64,000 nucleotides of DNA, from the NCBI GenBank assembly GCA_035771175.1, contig CM069603.1, positions 26,822,286 to 26,886,285 on the forward strand, in the 5' to 3' direction. The translations under genes were made by a program, and so were the position numbers. The notes below the pieces were generated by a model that worked only from the letters and a program-made list of their open reading frames with translations, was not told the DNA's origin and searched no databases. Position 1 is the stretch's first letter. The number at the start of each line of letters is the position of its first letter. This document shows positions 13,501 through 27,192 of the stretch, piece after piece. The DNA comes from Paratinospora sagittata. Lineage: Eukaryota > Streptophyta > Magnoliopsida > Ranunculales > Menispermaceae.

Positions 13501-15335
13501 ATTAATACGCCCTTACCCAGTCTTGTTTGCCCATGCAGCGTCCCGAACGATCTACAAAAGTTGTGTTGCCGACCCTCCATGATTGTGTCCCGAATGCACC
13601 AGTGCCCTCTCCTTCCTTGGACCTCTTAATCCCAACTTCCAAGTTCCAACCTTTCTCTTATATAAATTGGCTCTCGCTTCATCTTTTTAACAAAAAAAAA
13701 TTTAGCAACTTTTCAAGAAACTAATCTCATCTTCTGACACTATATATCGCTTTTCATTCAGTCATCTCTAAAGTTTAAATTACTCTATTGATTTTCAGCT
13801 TCTTTTCACGATTTTTTGGCTAACGTTCTTTGTGTAAATTACTCAATTGATTTTCATCTTCTCTTCACGGTTTTTGGGCCAATGTTCTTCTGTTTCTTCT
13901 GCTTGCAGGGTTCCAGTATACAATTCAGACTCCTAAACACTCCGTTCCAAAGCTATTTAGATTGTTAATCTCTCTTTTCTCCCATACAATAACATACTCC
14001 TAAAAACTCTGTTCCTAAGCTATTTAGATTGTTAATCTCTCTTTTCTCCCAACTTTTTAATTTTTAAATCCTCCAATATCCCCTCAATAATTATGGTTTT
14101 CTCTCTTTTCTCTCTTTCCCTTTTCCTCAGCTCATTCTTCTTCCCCCTTTTTCTTTCTCTCTCTTCAATTAATACGCCCTTACCCAGTCTTGTTTGCCCA
14201 TGCAGCGTCCCGAACGATCTACAAAAGTTGTGTTGCCGACCCTCCATGATTGTGTCCCGAATGCACCAGTGCCCTCTCCTTCCTTGGACCTCTTAATCCC
14301 AACTTCCAAGTTCCAACCTTTCTCTTATATAAATTGGCTCTCGCTTCATCTTTTTAACAAAAAAAAATCTTAGCAACTTTTCAAGAAACTAATCTCATCT
14401 TCTGACACTATATATCGCTTTTCATTCAGTCATCTCTAAAGTGTAAATTACTCTATTGATTTTCAGCTTCTTTTCACGATTTTTGGGCAAATGTTTTTTG
14501 TGTAAATTACTCAATTGATTTTCATCTTCTTTTCACGGTTTTTGGGCCAATGTTCTTCTGTTTCTTCTGCCTGCAGGGTTCCAGTATACAATTCAGACTC
14601 CTAAAAACTCCGTTCCAAAGCTATTTAGATTGTTAATCTCTCTTTTCTCCCATACAATAACATACTCCTAAAAACTCTGTTCCTAAGCTATTTAGATTGT
14701 TAATCTCTCTTTTCTCCCAACTTTTTAAATTTTAAATCCTGCAATATCCCCTCAATAATTATTCCTTTCTCTCTTTTCTCTCTTTCCCTTTCTCTCAGCT
14801 CATTCTTCTTCCCCCTTTTTATTTTTCTCTCTTCAATTAATACGCCCTTACCCAGTCCTGTTTTCCCCCTGCAGCGTCCCGAACGATCAACAAAAGATGT
14901 GTTGCCGACCCTCCATGATTGTGTCCCGAATGCACCAGTGCCCTCTCCTTCCTTGGACCTCTTAATCCCAACTTCCAAGTTCTAACCTTTCTCTTATATA
15001 AATTGGCTCTCGCTTCATCTTTTTAACAAAAAAAAATCTTAGCAACTTTTCAAGAAACTAATCTCATCTTCTGACCCTATATATCGCTTTTCATTCAGTC
15101 ATTTCTAAAGTGCAAATTACTCTATTGATTTTCAGCTTCTTTTCACGATTTTTTGGCTAACGTTCTTTGTGTAAATTACTCAATTGATTTTCATCTTCTC
15201 TTCACGGTTTTTGGGCCAATGTTCTTCTGTTTCTTCTGCTTGCAGGGTTCCAGTATACAATTCAGACTCCTAAACACTCCGTTCCAAAGCTATTTAGATT
15301 GTTAATCTCTCTTTTCTCCCATACAATAACATACT

Positions 15336-18300
15336 CCTAAAAACTCTGTTCCTAAGCTATTTAGATTGTTAATCTCTCTTTTCTCCCAACTTTTTAATTT
15401 TTAAATCCTCCAATATCCCCTCAATAATTATGGTTTTCTCTCTTTTCTCTCTTTCCCTTTTCCTCAGCTCATTCTTCTTCCCCCTTTTTCTTTCTCTCTC
15501 TTCAATTAATACGCCCTTACCCAGTCTTGTTTGCCCATGCAGCGTCCCGAACGATCTACAAAAGTTGTGTTGCCGACCCTCCATGATTGTGTCCCGAATG
15601 CACCAGTGCCCTCTCCTTCCTTGGACCTCTTAATCCCAACTTCCAAGTTCCAACCTTTCTCTTATATAAATTGGCTCTCGCTTCATCTTTTTAACAAAAA
15701 AAAATCTTAGCAACTTTTCAAGAAACTAATCTCATCTTCTGACACTATATATCGCTTTTCATTCAGTCATCTCTAAAGTGTAAATTACTCTATTGATTTT
15801 CAGCTTCTTTTCACGATTTTTGGGCAAATGTTTTTTGTGTAAATTACTCAATTGATTTTCATCTTCTTTTCACGGTTTTTGGGCCAATGTTCTTCTGTTT
15901 CTTCTGCCTACAGGGTTCCAGTATACAATTCAGACTCCTAAAAACTCCGTTCCAAAGCTATTTAGATTGTTAATCTCTCTTTTCTCCCATACAATAACAT
16001 ACTCCTAAAAACTCTGTTCCTAAGCTATTTAGATTGTTAATCTCTCTTTTCTCCCAACTTTTTAATTTTTAAATCCTGCAATATCCCCTCAATAATTATT
16101 CCTTTCTCTCTTTTCTCTCTTTCCCTTTCTCTCAGTTCATTCTTCTTCCCCCTTTTTATTTTTCTCTCTTCAATTAATACGCCCTTACCCAGTCCTGTTT
16201 CCCCCTGCAGCGTCCCGAACGATCAACAAAAGATGTGTTGCCGACCCTCCATGATTGTGTCCCGAATGCACCAGTGCCCTCTCCTTCCTTGGACCTCTTA
16301 ATCCCAACTTCCAAGTTCTAACCTTTCTCTTATATAAATTGGCTCTCGCTTCATCTTTTTAACAAAAAAAAATCTTAGCAACTTTTCAAGAAACTAATCT
16401 CATCTTCTGACCCTATATATCGCTTTTCATTCAGTCATTTCTAAAGTGCAAATTACTCTATTGATTTTCAGCTTCTTTTCACGATTTTTGGGCTAATGTT
16501 CTATGTGTAAATTACTCAATTGATTTTCATCATCTTTTCATGGTTTCTAAGCCAATGTTCTTCTTTTTCTTCTGCCTGCAGGGTTCCAGTATACAATTCG
16601 GACTCCTAAAAACTCTGTTCCTAAGCTATTTAGATTGTTAATCTCTCTTTTCTCCCAACTTTTTAATTTTTAAATCCTCCAATATCCCCTCAATAATTAT
16701 TCCTGTCTCTCTTTTCTCTCTTTCCCTTTTCCTCAGCTCATTCTTCTTCGCCCTTTCTATTTCTCTCTCTTCAATTAATACGCCGTTACCCAGTCTTGTT
16801 TGCCCCTGCAGCGTCCCGAATGATCTACAAAAGTTGTGTTGCCGACCCTCCATGATTGTGTCCCAAATGCACCAGTGCCCTCTCCTTCCTTGGACCACTT
16901 AATCCCAACTTCCAAGTTCCAACCTTTCTCTTATATAAATTGGCTCTCGCTTCATCTTTTTAACAAAAAAAAATCTTAGCAACTTTTCAAGAAACTAATC
17001 TCATCTTCTGACACTATATATCGCTTTTCATTCAGTCATCTCTAAAGTGTAAATTACTCTATTGATTTTCAGCTTCTTTTCACGATTTTTGGGCTAACGT
17101 TCTTTGTGTAAATTACTCAATTGATTTTCATCTTCTTTTCACGGTTTTTGGGCCAATGTTCTTCTGTTTCTTCTGCTTGCAGGGTTCCAGTATACAATTC
17201 AGACTCCTAAACACTCCGTTCCAAAGCAATTTAGATTGTTAATCTCTCTTTTCTCCCATACAATAACATACTCCTAAAAACTCTGTTACGAAGCTATTTA
17301 GATTGTTAATCTCTCTTTTCTCCCAACTTTTTAATTTTTAAATCCTCCAATATCCCCTCAATAATTATGGTTTTCTCTCTTTTCTCTCTTTCCCTTTTCC
17401 TCAGCTCATTCTTCTTCCCCCTTTTTCTTTCTCTCTCTTCAATTAATACGCCCTTACCCTGTCTTGTTTGCCCCTGCAGCGTCCCGAACGATCTACAAAA
17501 GTTGTGTTGCCGACCCTCCATGATTGTGTCCCGAATGCACCAGTGCCCTCTCCTTCCTTGGACCTCTTAATCCCAACTTCCAAGTTCCAACCTTTCTCTT
17601 ATATAAAAATGCTCTCGCTTCATCTTTTTAACAAAAAAAAATCTTAGCAACTTTTCAAGAAATTAATCTCATCTTCTGACACTATATATCGCTTTTCATT
17701 CAGTCATCTCTAAAGTGTAAATTACTCTATTGATTTTCAGCTTCTTTTCACGATATTTGGGCTAATGTTCTTCGTGTAAATTACTCAATTGATTTTCATC
17801 TTCTTTTCACGATTTTTGGGCCAATGTTCTTCTGTTTCTTCTGCCTGCAGGGTTCCAGTATACAATTCAGACTCCTAAAAACTCCGTTCCAAAGCTATTT
17901 GGATTGTTAATCTCTCTTTTCTCCCGTACAATAACATACTCCTAAAAACTCTGTTCCTAAGCTATTTAGATTGTTAATCTCTCTTTTCTCCCAACTTCTT
18001 AATTTTTAAATCCCCCAATATCCCCTCAATAATTATTCCTGTCTCTCTTTTCTCTCTTTCCCTTTTCCTCGGCTCATTCTTCTTCGCCCTTTCTATTTCT
18101 CTCTCTTCAATTAATACGCCCTTACCCAGTCTTGTTTGCCCCTGCAGCGTCCCGAATGATCTACAAAAGTTGTGTCGCCGACCCTCCATGATTGTGTCCC
18201 GAATGCACCAGTGCCCTCTCCTTCATTGGACCTCTTAATCCCAACTTCCAAGTTCCAACCTTTCTCTTATATAAATTGGCTCTCGCTTCATCTTTTTAAC

Positions 18301-18776
18301 AAAAAAAAATTTAGCAACTTTTCAAGAAACTAATCTCATCTTCTGACACTATATATCGCTTTTCATTCAGTCATCTCTAAAGTTTAAATTACTCTATTGA
18401 TTTTCAGCTTCTTTTCACGATTTTTTGGCTAACGTTCTTTGTGTAAATTACTCAATTGATTTTCATCTTCTCTTCACGGTTTTTGGGCCAATGTTCTTCT
18501 GTTTCTTCTGCTTGCAGGGTTCCAGTATACAATTCAGACTCCTAAACACTCCGTTCCAAAGCTATTTAGATTGTTAATCTCTCTTTTCTCCCATACAATA
18601 ACATACTCCTAAAAACTCTGTTCCTAAGCTATTTAGATTGTTAATCTCTCTTTTCTCCCAACTTTTTAATTTTTAAATCCTCCAATATCCCCTCAATAAT
18701 TATGGTTTTCTCTCTTTTCTCTCTTTCCCTTTTCCTCAGCTCATTCTTCTTCCCCTTTTTTCTTTCTCTCTCTTCA
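15336..18776. repeat. Satellite segmental duplication, right copy
   Basis: Right partner of the 5276-bp-offset duplication. It covers about five monomers in the same subtype order as the left copy and indicates a recent multi-monomer duplication. Confidence 0.75.
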
Positions 18777-20643
18777 ATTAATACGCCCTGACCCAGTCTT
18801 GTTTGCCCCTGCAGCGTCCCGAACGATCTACAAAAGTTGTGTTGCCGACCCTCCATGATTGTGTCCCGAATGCACCAGTGCCCTCTCCTTCCTTGGACCT
18901 CTTAATCCCAACTTCCAAGTTCCAACCTTTCTCTTATATAAAAATGCTCTCGCTTCATCTTTTTAACAAAAAAAAATCTTAGCAACTTTTCAAGAAACTA
19001 ATCTCATCTTCTGACACTATATATCGCTTTTCATTCAGTCATCTCTAAAGTGTAAATTACTCTATTGATTTTCAGCTTCTTTTCACGATATTTGGGCTAA
19101 TGTTCTTCGTGTAAATTACTCAATTGATTTTCATCTTCTTTTCACGATTTTTGGGCCAATGTTCTTCTGTTTCTTCTGCCTGCAGGGTTCCAGTATACAA
19201 TTCAGACTCCTAAAAACTCCGTTCCAAAGCTATTTGGATTGTTAATCTCTCTTTTCTCCCGTACAATAACATACTCCTAAAAACTCTGTTCCTAAGCTAT
19301 TTAGATTGTTAATCTCTCTTTTCTCCCAACTTTTTAATTTTTAAATCCCCCAATATCCCCTCAATAATTATTCCTGTCTCTCTTTTCTCTCTTTCCCTTT
19401 TCCTCAGCTCATTCTTCTTCGCCCTTTCTATTTCTCTCTCTTCAATTATTACGCCCTTACCCAGTCTTGTTTGCCCCTGCAGTGTCCCGAATGATCTACA
19501 AAAGTTGTGTCGCCGACCCTCCATGATTGTGTCCCGAATGCACCAGTGCCCTCTCCTTCATTGGACCTCTTAATCCCAACTTCCAAGTTCCAACCTTTCT
19601 CTTATATAAATTGGCTCTCGCTTCATCTTTTTAACAAAAAAAAATTTAGCAACTTTTCAAGAAACTAATCTCATCTTCTGACACTATATATCGCTTTTCA
19701 TTCAGTCATCTCTTAAGTTTAAATTACTCTATTGATTTTCAGCTTCTTTTCACGATTTTTTGGCTAACGTTCTTTGTGTAAATTACTCAAATGATTTTCA
19801 TCTTCTCTTCACGGTTTTTAGGCCAATGTTCTTCTGTTTCTTCTGCTTGCAGGGTTCCAGTATACAATTCAGACTCCTAAACACTCCGTTCCAAAGCTAT
19901 TTAGATTGTTAATCTCTCTTTTCTCCCATACAATAACATACTCCTAAAAACTCTGTTCCTAAGCTATTTAGATTGTTAATCTCTCTTTTCTCCCAACTTT
20001 TTAATTTTTAAATCCTCCAATATCCCCTCAATAATTATGGTTTTCTCTCTTTTCTCTCTTTCCCTTTTCCTCAGCTCATTCTTCTTCCCCTTTTTTCTTT
20101 CTCTCTCTTCAATTAATACGCCCTTACCCAGTCTTGTTTGCCCCTGCAGCGTCCCGAACGATCTACAAAAGTTGTGTTGCCGACCCTCCATGATTGTGTC
20201 CCGAATGCACCAGTGCCCTCTCCTTCCTTGGACCTCTTAATCCCAACTTCCAAGTTCCAACCTTTCTCTTATATAAAAATGCTCTCGCTTCATCTTTTTA
20301 ACAAAAAAAAATCTTAGCAACTTTTCAAGAAACTAATCTCATCTTCTGACACTATATATCGCTTTTCATTCAGTCATCTCTAAAGTGTAAATTACTCTAT
20401 TGATTTTCAGCTTCTTTTCACGATATTTGGGCTAACGTTCTTCGTGTAAATTACTCATTTGATTTTCATCTTCTTTTCACGATTTTTGGGCCAATGTTCT
20501 TCTATTTCTTCTGCCTGCAGGGTTCCAGTATACAATTCAGACTCCTAAAAACTCCGTTCCAAAGCTATTTGGATTGTTAATCTCTCTTTTCTCCCGTACA
20601 ATAACATACTCCTAAAAACTCTGTTCCTAAGCTATTTAGATTG
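17974..20643. repeat. Two-monomer higher-order repeat, two tandem copies
   Basis: Monomers at 17974 and 19309 share variants absent from their neighbours, as do those at 18641 and 19976. This gives a 1335-bp dimer repeated twice in tandem. It is a local amplification within the array. Confidence 0.65.
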
Positions 20644-23600
20644 TTAATCTCTCTTTTCTCCCAACTTTTTAATTTTTAAATCCTCCAATATCCCCTCAAT
20701 AATTATTCCTTTCTCTCTTTTCTCTCTTTCCCTTTTTCTCAGCTCATTCTTCTTCCCTCTTTTTATTTTTCTCTCTTCAATTAATACGCCCTTACCCAGT
20801 CCTGTTTCCCCCTGCAGCGTCCCGAATGATCAAAAAAAAGTTGTGTTGCCCACCCTCCATGATTGTGTCCCGAATGCACCAGTGCCCTCTCCTTCCTTGG
20901 ACCTCTTAATCCCAACTTCCAAGTTCCAACCTTTCTCTTATATAAATTGGCTCTCGCTTCATCTTTTTAACAAAAGGAAATCTTAGCAACTTTTCAAGAA
21001 ACTAATCTCATCTTCTGACCCTATATATCGCTTTTCATTCAATCATTTCTAAAGTGCAAATTACTCTATTGATTTTCAGCTTCTTTTCACGATTTTTGGG
21101 CTAATGTTCTATGTGTAAATTACTCAATTGATTTTCATCATCTTTTCATGGTTTCTAAGCCAATGTTCTTCTTTTTCTTCTGCCTGCAGGGTTCTAGTAT
21201 ACAATTCGGACTCCTAAAAACTCTGTTCCTAAGCTATTTAGATTGTTAATCTCTATTTTCTCCCAACTTTTTAATTTTTAAATCCTCCAATATCCCCTCA
21301 ATAATTATTCCTGTCTCTCTTTTCTCTCTTTCCCTTTTCCTCAGCTCATTCTTCTTCGCCCTTTCTATTTCTCTCTCTTCAATTAATACGCCCTTACCCA
21401 GTCTTGTTTGCCCCTGCAGCGTCCCGAATGATCTACAAAAGTTGTGTCGCCGACCCTCCATGATTGTGTCCCGAATGCACCAGTGCCCTCTCCTTACTTG
21501 GACCTCTTAATCCCAACTTCCAAGTTCCAACCTTTCTCTTATATAAATTGGTTCTCGCTTCATCTTTTTAACAAAAAAAAATCTTAGCAACTTTTCAAGA
21601 AACTAATCTCATCTTCTGACACTATATATCGCTTTTCATTCAGTCATCTCTAAAGTGTAAATTACTCTATTGATTTTCAGCTTCTTTTCACGATATTTGG
21701 GCTAATGTTCTTCGTGTAAATTACTCATTTGATTTTCATCTTCTTTTCACGGTTTTTGGGCCAATGTTCTTCTGTTTCTTCTGCCTGCAGGTTTCCAGTA
21801 TACAATTCAGACTCCTAAAAACTCCGTTCCAAAGCTATTTAGATTGTTAATCTCTCTTTTCTCCCGTACAATAACATACTCCTAAAAACTCTGTTCCTAA
21901 GCTATTTAGATTGTTAATCTCTCTTTTCTCCCAACTTTTTTATTTTAAAATCCTCCAATATCCCCTCAATAATTATTCCTTTCTCTCTTTTCTCTCTTTC
22001 CTTTTTCCTCAGCTCATTCTTCTTCCCTCTTTTTATTTTTCTCTCTTCAATTAATACGCCCTTACCCAGTCCTGTTTCCCCCTGCAGCGTCCCGAACGAT
22101 CAACAAAAGTTGTGTCGCCGACCCTCCATGATTGTGTCCCGAATGCACCAGTGCCCTCTCCTTACTTGGACCTCTTAATCCCAACTTCCAAGTTCCAACC
22201 TTTCTCTTATATAAATTGGTTCTCGCTTCATCTTTTTAACAAAAAAAAATCTTAGCAACTTTTCAAGAAACTAATCTCATCTTCTGACACTATATATCGC
22301 TTTTCATTCAGTCATCTCTAAAGTGTAAATTACTCTATTGATTTTCAGCTTCTTTTCACGATTTTTGGGCTAACGTTCTTTGTGTAAATTAGTCAATTGA
22401 TTTTCATCTTCTTTTCACGGTTTTTGGGCCAATGTTCTTCTGTTTCTTCTGCTTGCAGGGTTCCAGTATACAATTCAGACTCCTAAACACTCCGTTCCAA
22501 AGCTATTTAGATTGTTAATCTCTCTTTTCGCCCATACAATAACATACTCCTAAAAACTCTGTTCCTAAGCTATTTAGATTGTTAATCTCTCTTTTCTCCC
22601 AACTTTTTAATTTTTAAATCCTCCAATATGTCCTCAATAATTATGGTTTTCTCTCTTTTCTCTCTTTCCCTTTTCCTCAGCTCATTCTTCTTCCCCCTTT
22701 TTATTTCTCTCTCTCCAATTAATACGCCCTTACCCAGTCTTGTTTGCCCCTGCAGCGTCCCGAATGATCTACAAAAGTTGTGTCGCCGACCCTCCATGAT
22801 TGTGTCCCGAATGCACCAGTGCCCTCTCCTTCCTTGGACCTCTTAATCCCAACTTCCAAGTTCCAACCTTTCTCTTATATAAATTGGCTCTCGCTTCATC
22901 TTTTTAACAAAAAAAAAATTTAGCAACTTTTCAAGAAACTAATCTCATCTTCTGACACTATATATCGCTTTTCATTCAGTCATCTCTAAAGTGTAAATTA
23001 CTCTATTGATTTTCAGCTTCTTTTCACGATTTTTGGGCTAACGTTCTTTGTGTAAATTACTCAATTGATTTTCATCTTCTTTTCACGGTTTTTGGGCCAA
23101 TGTTCTTCTGTTTCTTCTGCTTGCAGGGTTCCAGTATACAATTCAGACTCCTAAACACTCCGTTCCAAAGCTATTTAGATTGTTAATCTCTCTTTTCGCC
23201 CATACAATAACATACTCCTAAAAACTCTGTTCCTAAGCTATTTAGATTGTTAATCTCTCTTTTCTCCCAACTTTTTAATTTTTAAATCCTCCAATATCCC
23301 CTCAATAATTATGGTTTTCTCTCTTTTCCCTCTTTCCCTTTTCCTCAGCTCATTCTTCTTCCCCCTTTTTCTTTCTCTCTCTTCAATTAATACGCCCTTA
23401 CCCAGTCTTGTTTGCCCCTGCAGCGTCCCGAACGATCTACAAAAGTTGTGTTGCCGACCCTCCATGATTGTGTCCCGAATGCACCAGTGCCCTCTCCTTC
23501 CTTGGACCACTTAATCCCAACTTCCAAGTTCCAACCTTTCTCTTATATAAAAATGCTCTCGCTTCATCTTTTTAACAAAAAAAAATCTTAGCAACTTTTC

Positions 23601-26600
23601 AAGAAACTAATCTCATCTTCTGACACTATATATCGCTTTTCATTCAGTCATCTCTAAAGTGTAAATTACTCTATTGATTTTCAGCTTCTTTTCACGATAT
23701 TTGGGCTAATGTTCTTCGTGTAAATTACTCAATTGATTTTCATCTTCTTTTCACGGTTTTTGGGCCAATGTTCTTCTGTTTCTTCTGCCTGCAGGTTTCC
23801 AGTATACAATTCAGACTCCTAAAAACTCCGTTCCAAAGCTATTTAGATTGTTAATCTCTCTTTTCTCCCGTACAATAACATACTCCTAAAAACTCTGTTC
23901 CTAAGCTATTTAGATTGTTAATCTCTCTTTTCTCCCAACTTTTTTATTTTTAAATCCTCCAATATCCCCTCAATAATTATTCCTTTCTCTCTTTTCTCTC
24001 TTTCCTTTTTCCTCAGCTCATTCTTCTTCCCTCTTTTTATTTTTCTCTCTTCAATTAATACGCCCTTACCCAGTCCTGTTTCCCCCTGCAGCGTCCCGAA
24101 CGATCAACAAAAGTTGTGTTGCCGACCCTCCATGATTGTGTCCCGAATGCACCAGTGCCCTCTCCTTCCTTGGACCTCTTAATCCCAACTTCCAAGTTCC
24201 AACCATTCTCTTATATAAATTGGCTCTCGCTTCATCTTTTTAACAAAAAAAAAAAATTTAGCAACTTTTCAAGAAACTAATCTCATCTTCTGACACTATA
24301 TATCGCTTTTCATTCTGTCATCTCTAAAGTGTAAATTACTCTATTGATTTTCAGCTTCTTTTCACGATATTTGGGCTAATGTTCTTTGTGTAAATTACTC
24401 AATTGATTTTCATCTTCTTTTCACGGTTTTTGGGCCAATGTTCTTCTGTTTCTTTTGCCTGCAGGGTTCCAGTATACAATTCAGACTCCTAAAAACTCCG
24501 TTCCAAAGCTATTTAGATTGTTAATCTCTCTTTTCTCCCTTACAATAACATACTCCTAAAAACTCTGTTCCTAAGCTATTTAGATTGTTAATCTCTCTTT
24601 TCTCCCAACTTTTTAATTTTTAAATCCTCCAATATCCCCTCAATAATTATTCCTTTCTCTCTTTTCTCTCTTTCCCTTTTCCTCAGCTCATTCTTCTTCC
24701 CTCTTTTTCTTTTTCTCTCTTCAATTAATACGCCCTTACCCAGTCCTGTTTCCCCCTGCAGCGTCCCGAACGATCAACAAAAGTTGTGTTGCCCACCCTC
24801 CATGATTGTGTCCCGAATGCACCAGTGCCCTCTCCTTCCTTGGACCTCTTAATCCCAACTTCCAAGTTCCAACCTTTCTCTTATATAAATTGGCTCTCGC
24901 TTCATCTTTTTAACAAAAGGAAATCTTAGCAACTTTTCAAGAAACTAATCTCATCTTCTGACCCTATATATCGCTTTTCATTCAGTCATTCCTAAAGTGC
25001 AAATTACTCTATTGATTTTCAGCTTCTTTTCACGATTTTTGGGCTAATGTTCTATGTGTAAATTACTCAATTGATTTTCATCATCTTTTCATGGTTTCTT
25101 AGCCAATGTTCTTCTTTTTCTTCTGCCTGCAGGGTTCCAGTATACAATTCGGACTCCTAAAAATTCTGTTCCTAAGCTATTTAGATTGTTAATCTCTCTT
25201 TTCTCCCAACTTTTTAATTTTTAAATCCTCCAATATCCCCTCAATAATTATTCCTGTCTCTCTTTTCTCTCTTTCCCTTTTCCTCAGCTCATTCTTCTTT
25301 GCCCTTTCTATTTCTCTCCCTTCAATTAATATGCCCTTACCCAGTCTTGTTTGCCCCTGCAGCGTCCCGAATGATCTACAAAAGTTGTGTCGCCGACCCT
25401 CCATGATTGTGTCCCGAATGCACCAGTGCCCTCTCCTTCCTTGGACCTCTTAATCCCAACTTCCAAGTTCCAACCTTTCTCTTATATAAATTGGCTCTCG
25501 CTTCATCTTTTTAACAAAAAAGAAACTTAGCAACTTTTCAAGAAACTAATCTCATCTTCTGACACTATATATCGCTTTTGATTCAGTCATCTCTAAAGTG
25601 TAAATTACTCTATTGATTTTCAGCTTCTTTTCACGATTTTTGGGCTAATGTTCTTTGTGTAAATTACTCAATTGATTTTCATCTTCTTTTCACGGTTTTT
25701 GGGCCAATGTTCTTCTGTTTCTTCTGCCTGCAGGGTTCCAGTATACAATTCAGACTCCTAAAAACTCCGTTCCAAAGCTATTTAGATTGTTAATCTCTCT
25801 TTTCTCCCGTACAATAACATACTCCTAAAAACTCTGTTCCTAAGCTATTTAGATTGTTAATCTCTTTTTTCTCCCAACTTTTTTATTTTTAAATCCTCCA
25901 ATATCCCCTCAATAATTATTCCTTTCTCTCTTTTCTCTCTTTCCCTTTTCCTCAGCTCATTCTTCTTCCCTCTTTTTATTTTTCTCTCTTCAATTAATAC
26001 GCCCTTACCCAGTCCTGTTTCCCCCTGCAGCGTCCCGAACGATCAACAAAAGTTGTGTTGCCCACCCTCCATGATTGTGTCCCGAATGCACCAGTGCCCT
26101 CTCCTTCCTTGGACCTCTTAATCCCAACTTCCAAGTTCCAACCTTTCTCTTATAGAAATTGGCTCTCGCTTCATCTTTTTAACAAAAAGAAATCTTAGCA
26201 ACTTTTCAAGAAACTAACAGTGTTGATGTAACTATTCTCACCCAGTTTTGTTTTGATGATTACAATCAACATACTTGTGATAACTAATCTCTTTGACATA
26301 GTTGTTTCAGTGCTAACTAGATATACCAAATGGATTCAACTGCAATGTCAAAGTATGTGGAAGGAACACCACCTTACAAAGATTCAAGAGCTTCATGGTT
26401 GTATTTCCTTATTAGAATCTTAGTGCTACAGAGTAACATTTACATGTTCCAACCACAACATGATTTGCATCTTTGCTAAAATCATTCATATAGTTTATTA
26501 TTCTCATGCATATACATTATTATATAACTAATCATACATGCAGACATATTAGTTTGATAATTATGCTCTCACTTAGTTAAAATTATTTATCATACATATA

Positions 26601-26832
26601 TTTATCAGTGTTTAACATGCACTCATCTTGCCAACTTTGCATGGTTTTATCATTTCATGTGTATTGTTCTTATTGCTTTGATCATTGGTTTAATCAATTG
26701 AATTACTCGTGTTTAACTTTGTTACTTGTACCTCAATCCTGTCAAAATTGTTTTTAAAATGTTAGTCTATGTTTTTGACAATATCCTAAACCTATTATAA
26801 TAAAAAATTGAGTTTCTTTGACTTCTCAATAA

Positions 26833-27165
26833 AGGAACGTGCTCCTCTAGGAATGAATGCGCTACTGAGCTTTTTTTCGAGACTCAGTAATTTTTTTATC
26901 AGGGTTTCAAACACGCTCCTTGTAAGAGGAAAGCGCTCGTGTGGCTTTTCCCAAGACTCAAAATTTTTCTGATCAGGGAAAAGGAACGCGCTCCTGCTGC
27001 CAAGGGAAAAATAGGAACAACTTGAAGAGTCAGTAGTTTGAAGGAACCCCGTTCCTATGCCCAACGGACATACTGAGGAACGCACTCCTTGATTGGAGGG
27101 AAATCTGAGATTTTTCAGATTTCAACCCAGAAATACGCTCCTGTGTGAAGGAACGCGTTCCTGTG
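26833..27165 (+). promoter_or_regulatory. CpG palindrome cluster upstream of TATA, family A LTR
   Basis: Several degenerate copies of GGAACGCGYTCCT occur here (for example near 26833, 26991, 27077 and 27150). The full form GGAACGCGTTCC is self-complementary. The cluster ends about 20 bp before the TATA box at 27185, where an LTR U3 enhancer would be. A transcription-factor role is inferred. Confidence 0.55.
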
Positions 27166-27184
27166 CCTCGGTGTGGTGTTTATC

Positions 27185-27192
27185 TATAAATA
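27185..27192 (+). promoter_or_regulatory. LTR TATA box, family A
   Basis: TATAAATA lies about 965 bp into the LTR, followed by a cacttgctcatttg segment that would start the transcript. The equivalent site is kept in the inverted copy (36465-36474). Confidence 0.6.

Larger units (their letters stand above)
1..26217. repeat. Satellite array, about 601/668-bp monomers
   Basis: A head-to-tail array covers the left 26.2 kb and continues past the left edge. The recurring join (a ttaatctctc segment followed by tctcccaac) lies near 475, 1143, 1745, 2413, 3014, 3682, 4283, 4951, 5552, 6220, 6887, 7488, 8156, 8824, 9425, 10093, 10761, 11362, 12030, 12698, 13365, 14032, 14700, 15369, 16037, 16638, 17306, 17974, 18641, 19309, 19976, 20644, 21246, 21914, 22582, 23250, 23918, 24588, 25189 and 25856. 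Spacings are about 668 or about 601 bp. The 67-bp difference is one internal duplication that is present or absent. Monomers are highly similar by eye. The array stops mid-monomer near 26217. No monomer holds a convincing protein gene. Confidence 0.98.

Noticed and set aside
475..25404. A roughly 71-residue minus-strand frame rich in Glu/Lys/Arg in most satellite monomers, and a 67-residue plus-strand frame in many.
   Set aside because: They follow from the purine/pyrimidine tract and the high similarity of monomers. Subtypes break them by frameshift and there is no sign of codon-level conservation.
1..26217. Ribosomal DNA spacer as the identity of the array.
   Set aside because: No 18S, 25S, 5.8S or 5S segment is present, and the TATA-like site lacks the G-run of plant Pol I start sites.
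1..26217. CRISPR-like array.
   Set aside because: Repeats are directly adjacent with no unique spacers, and the context is plant nuclear DNA.
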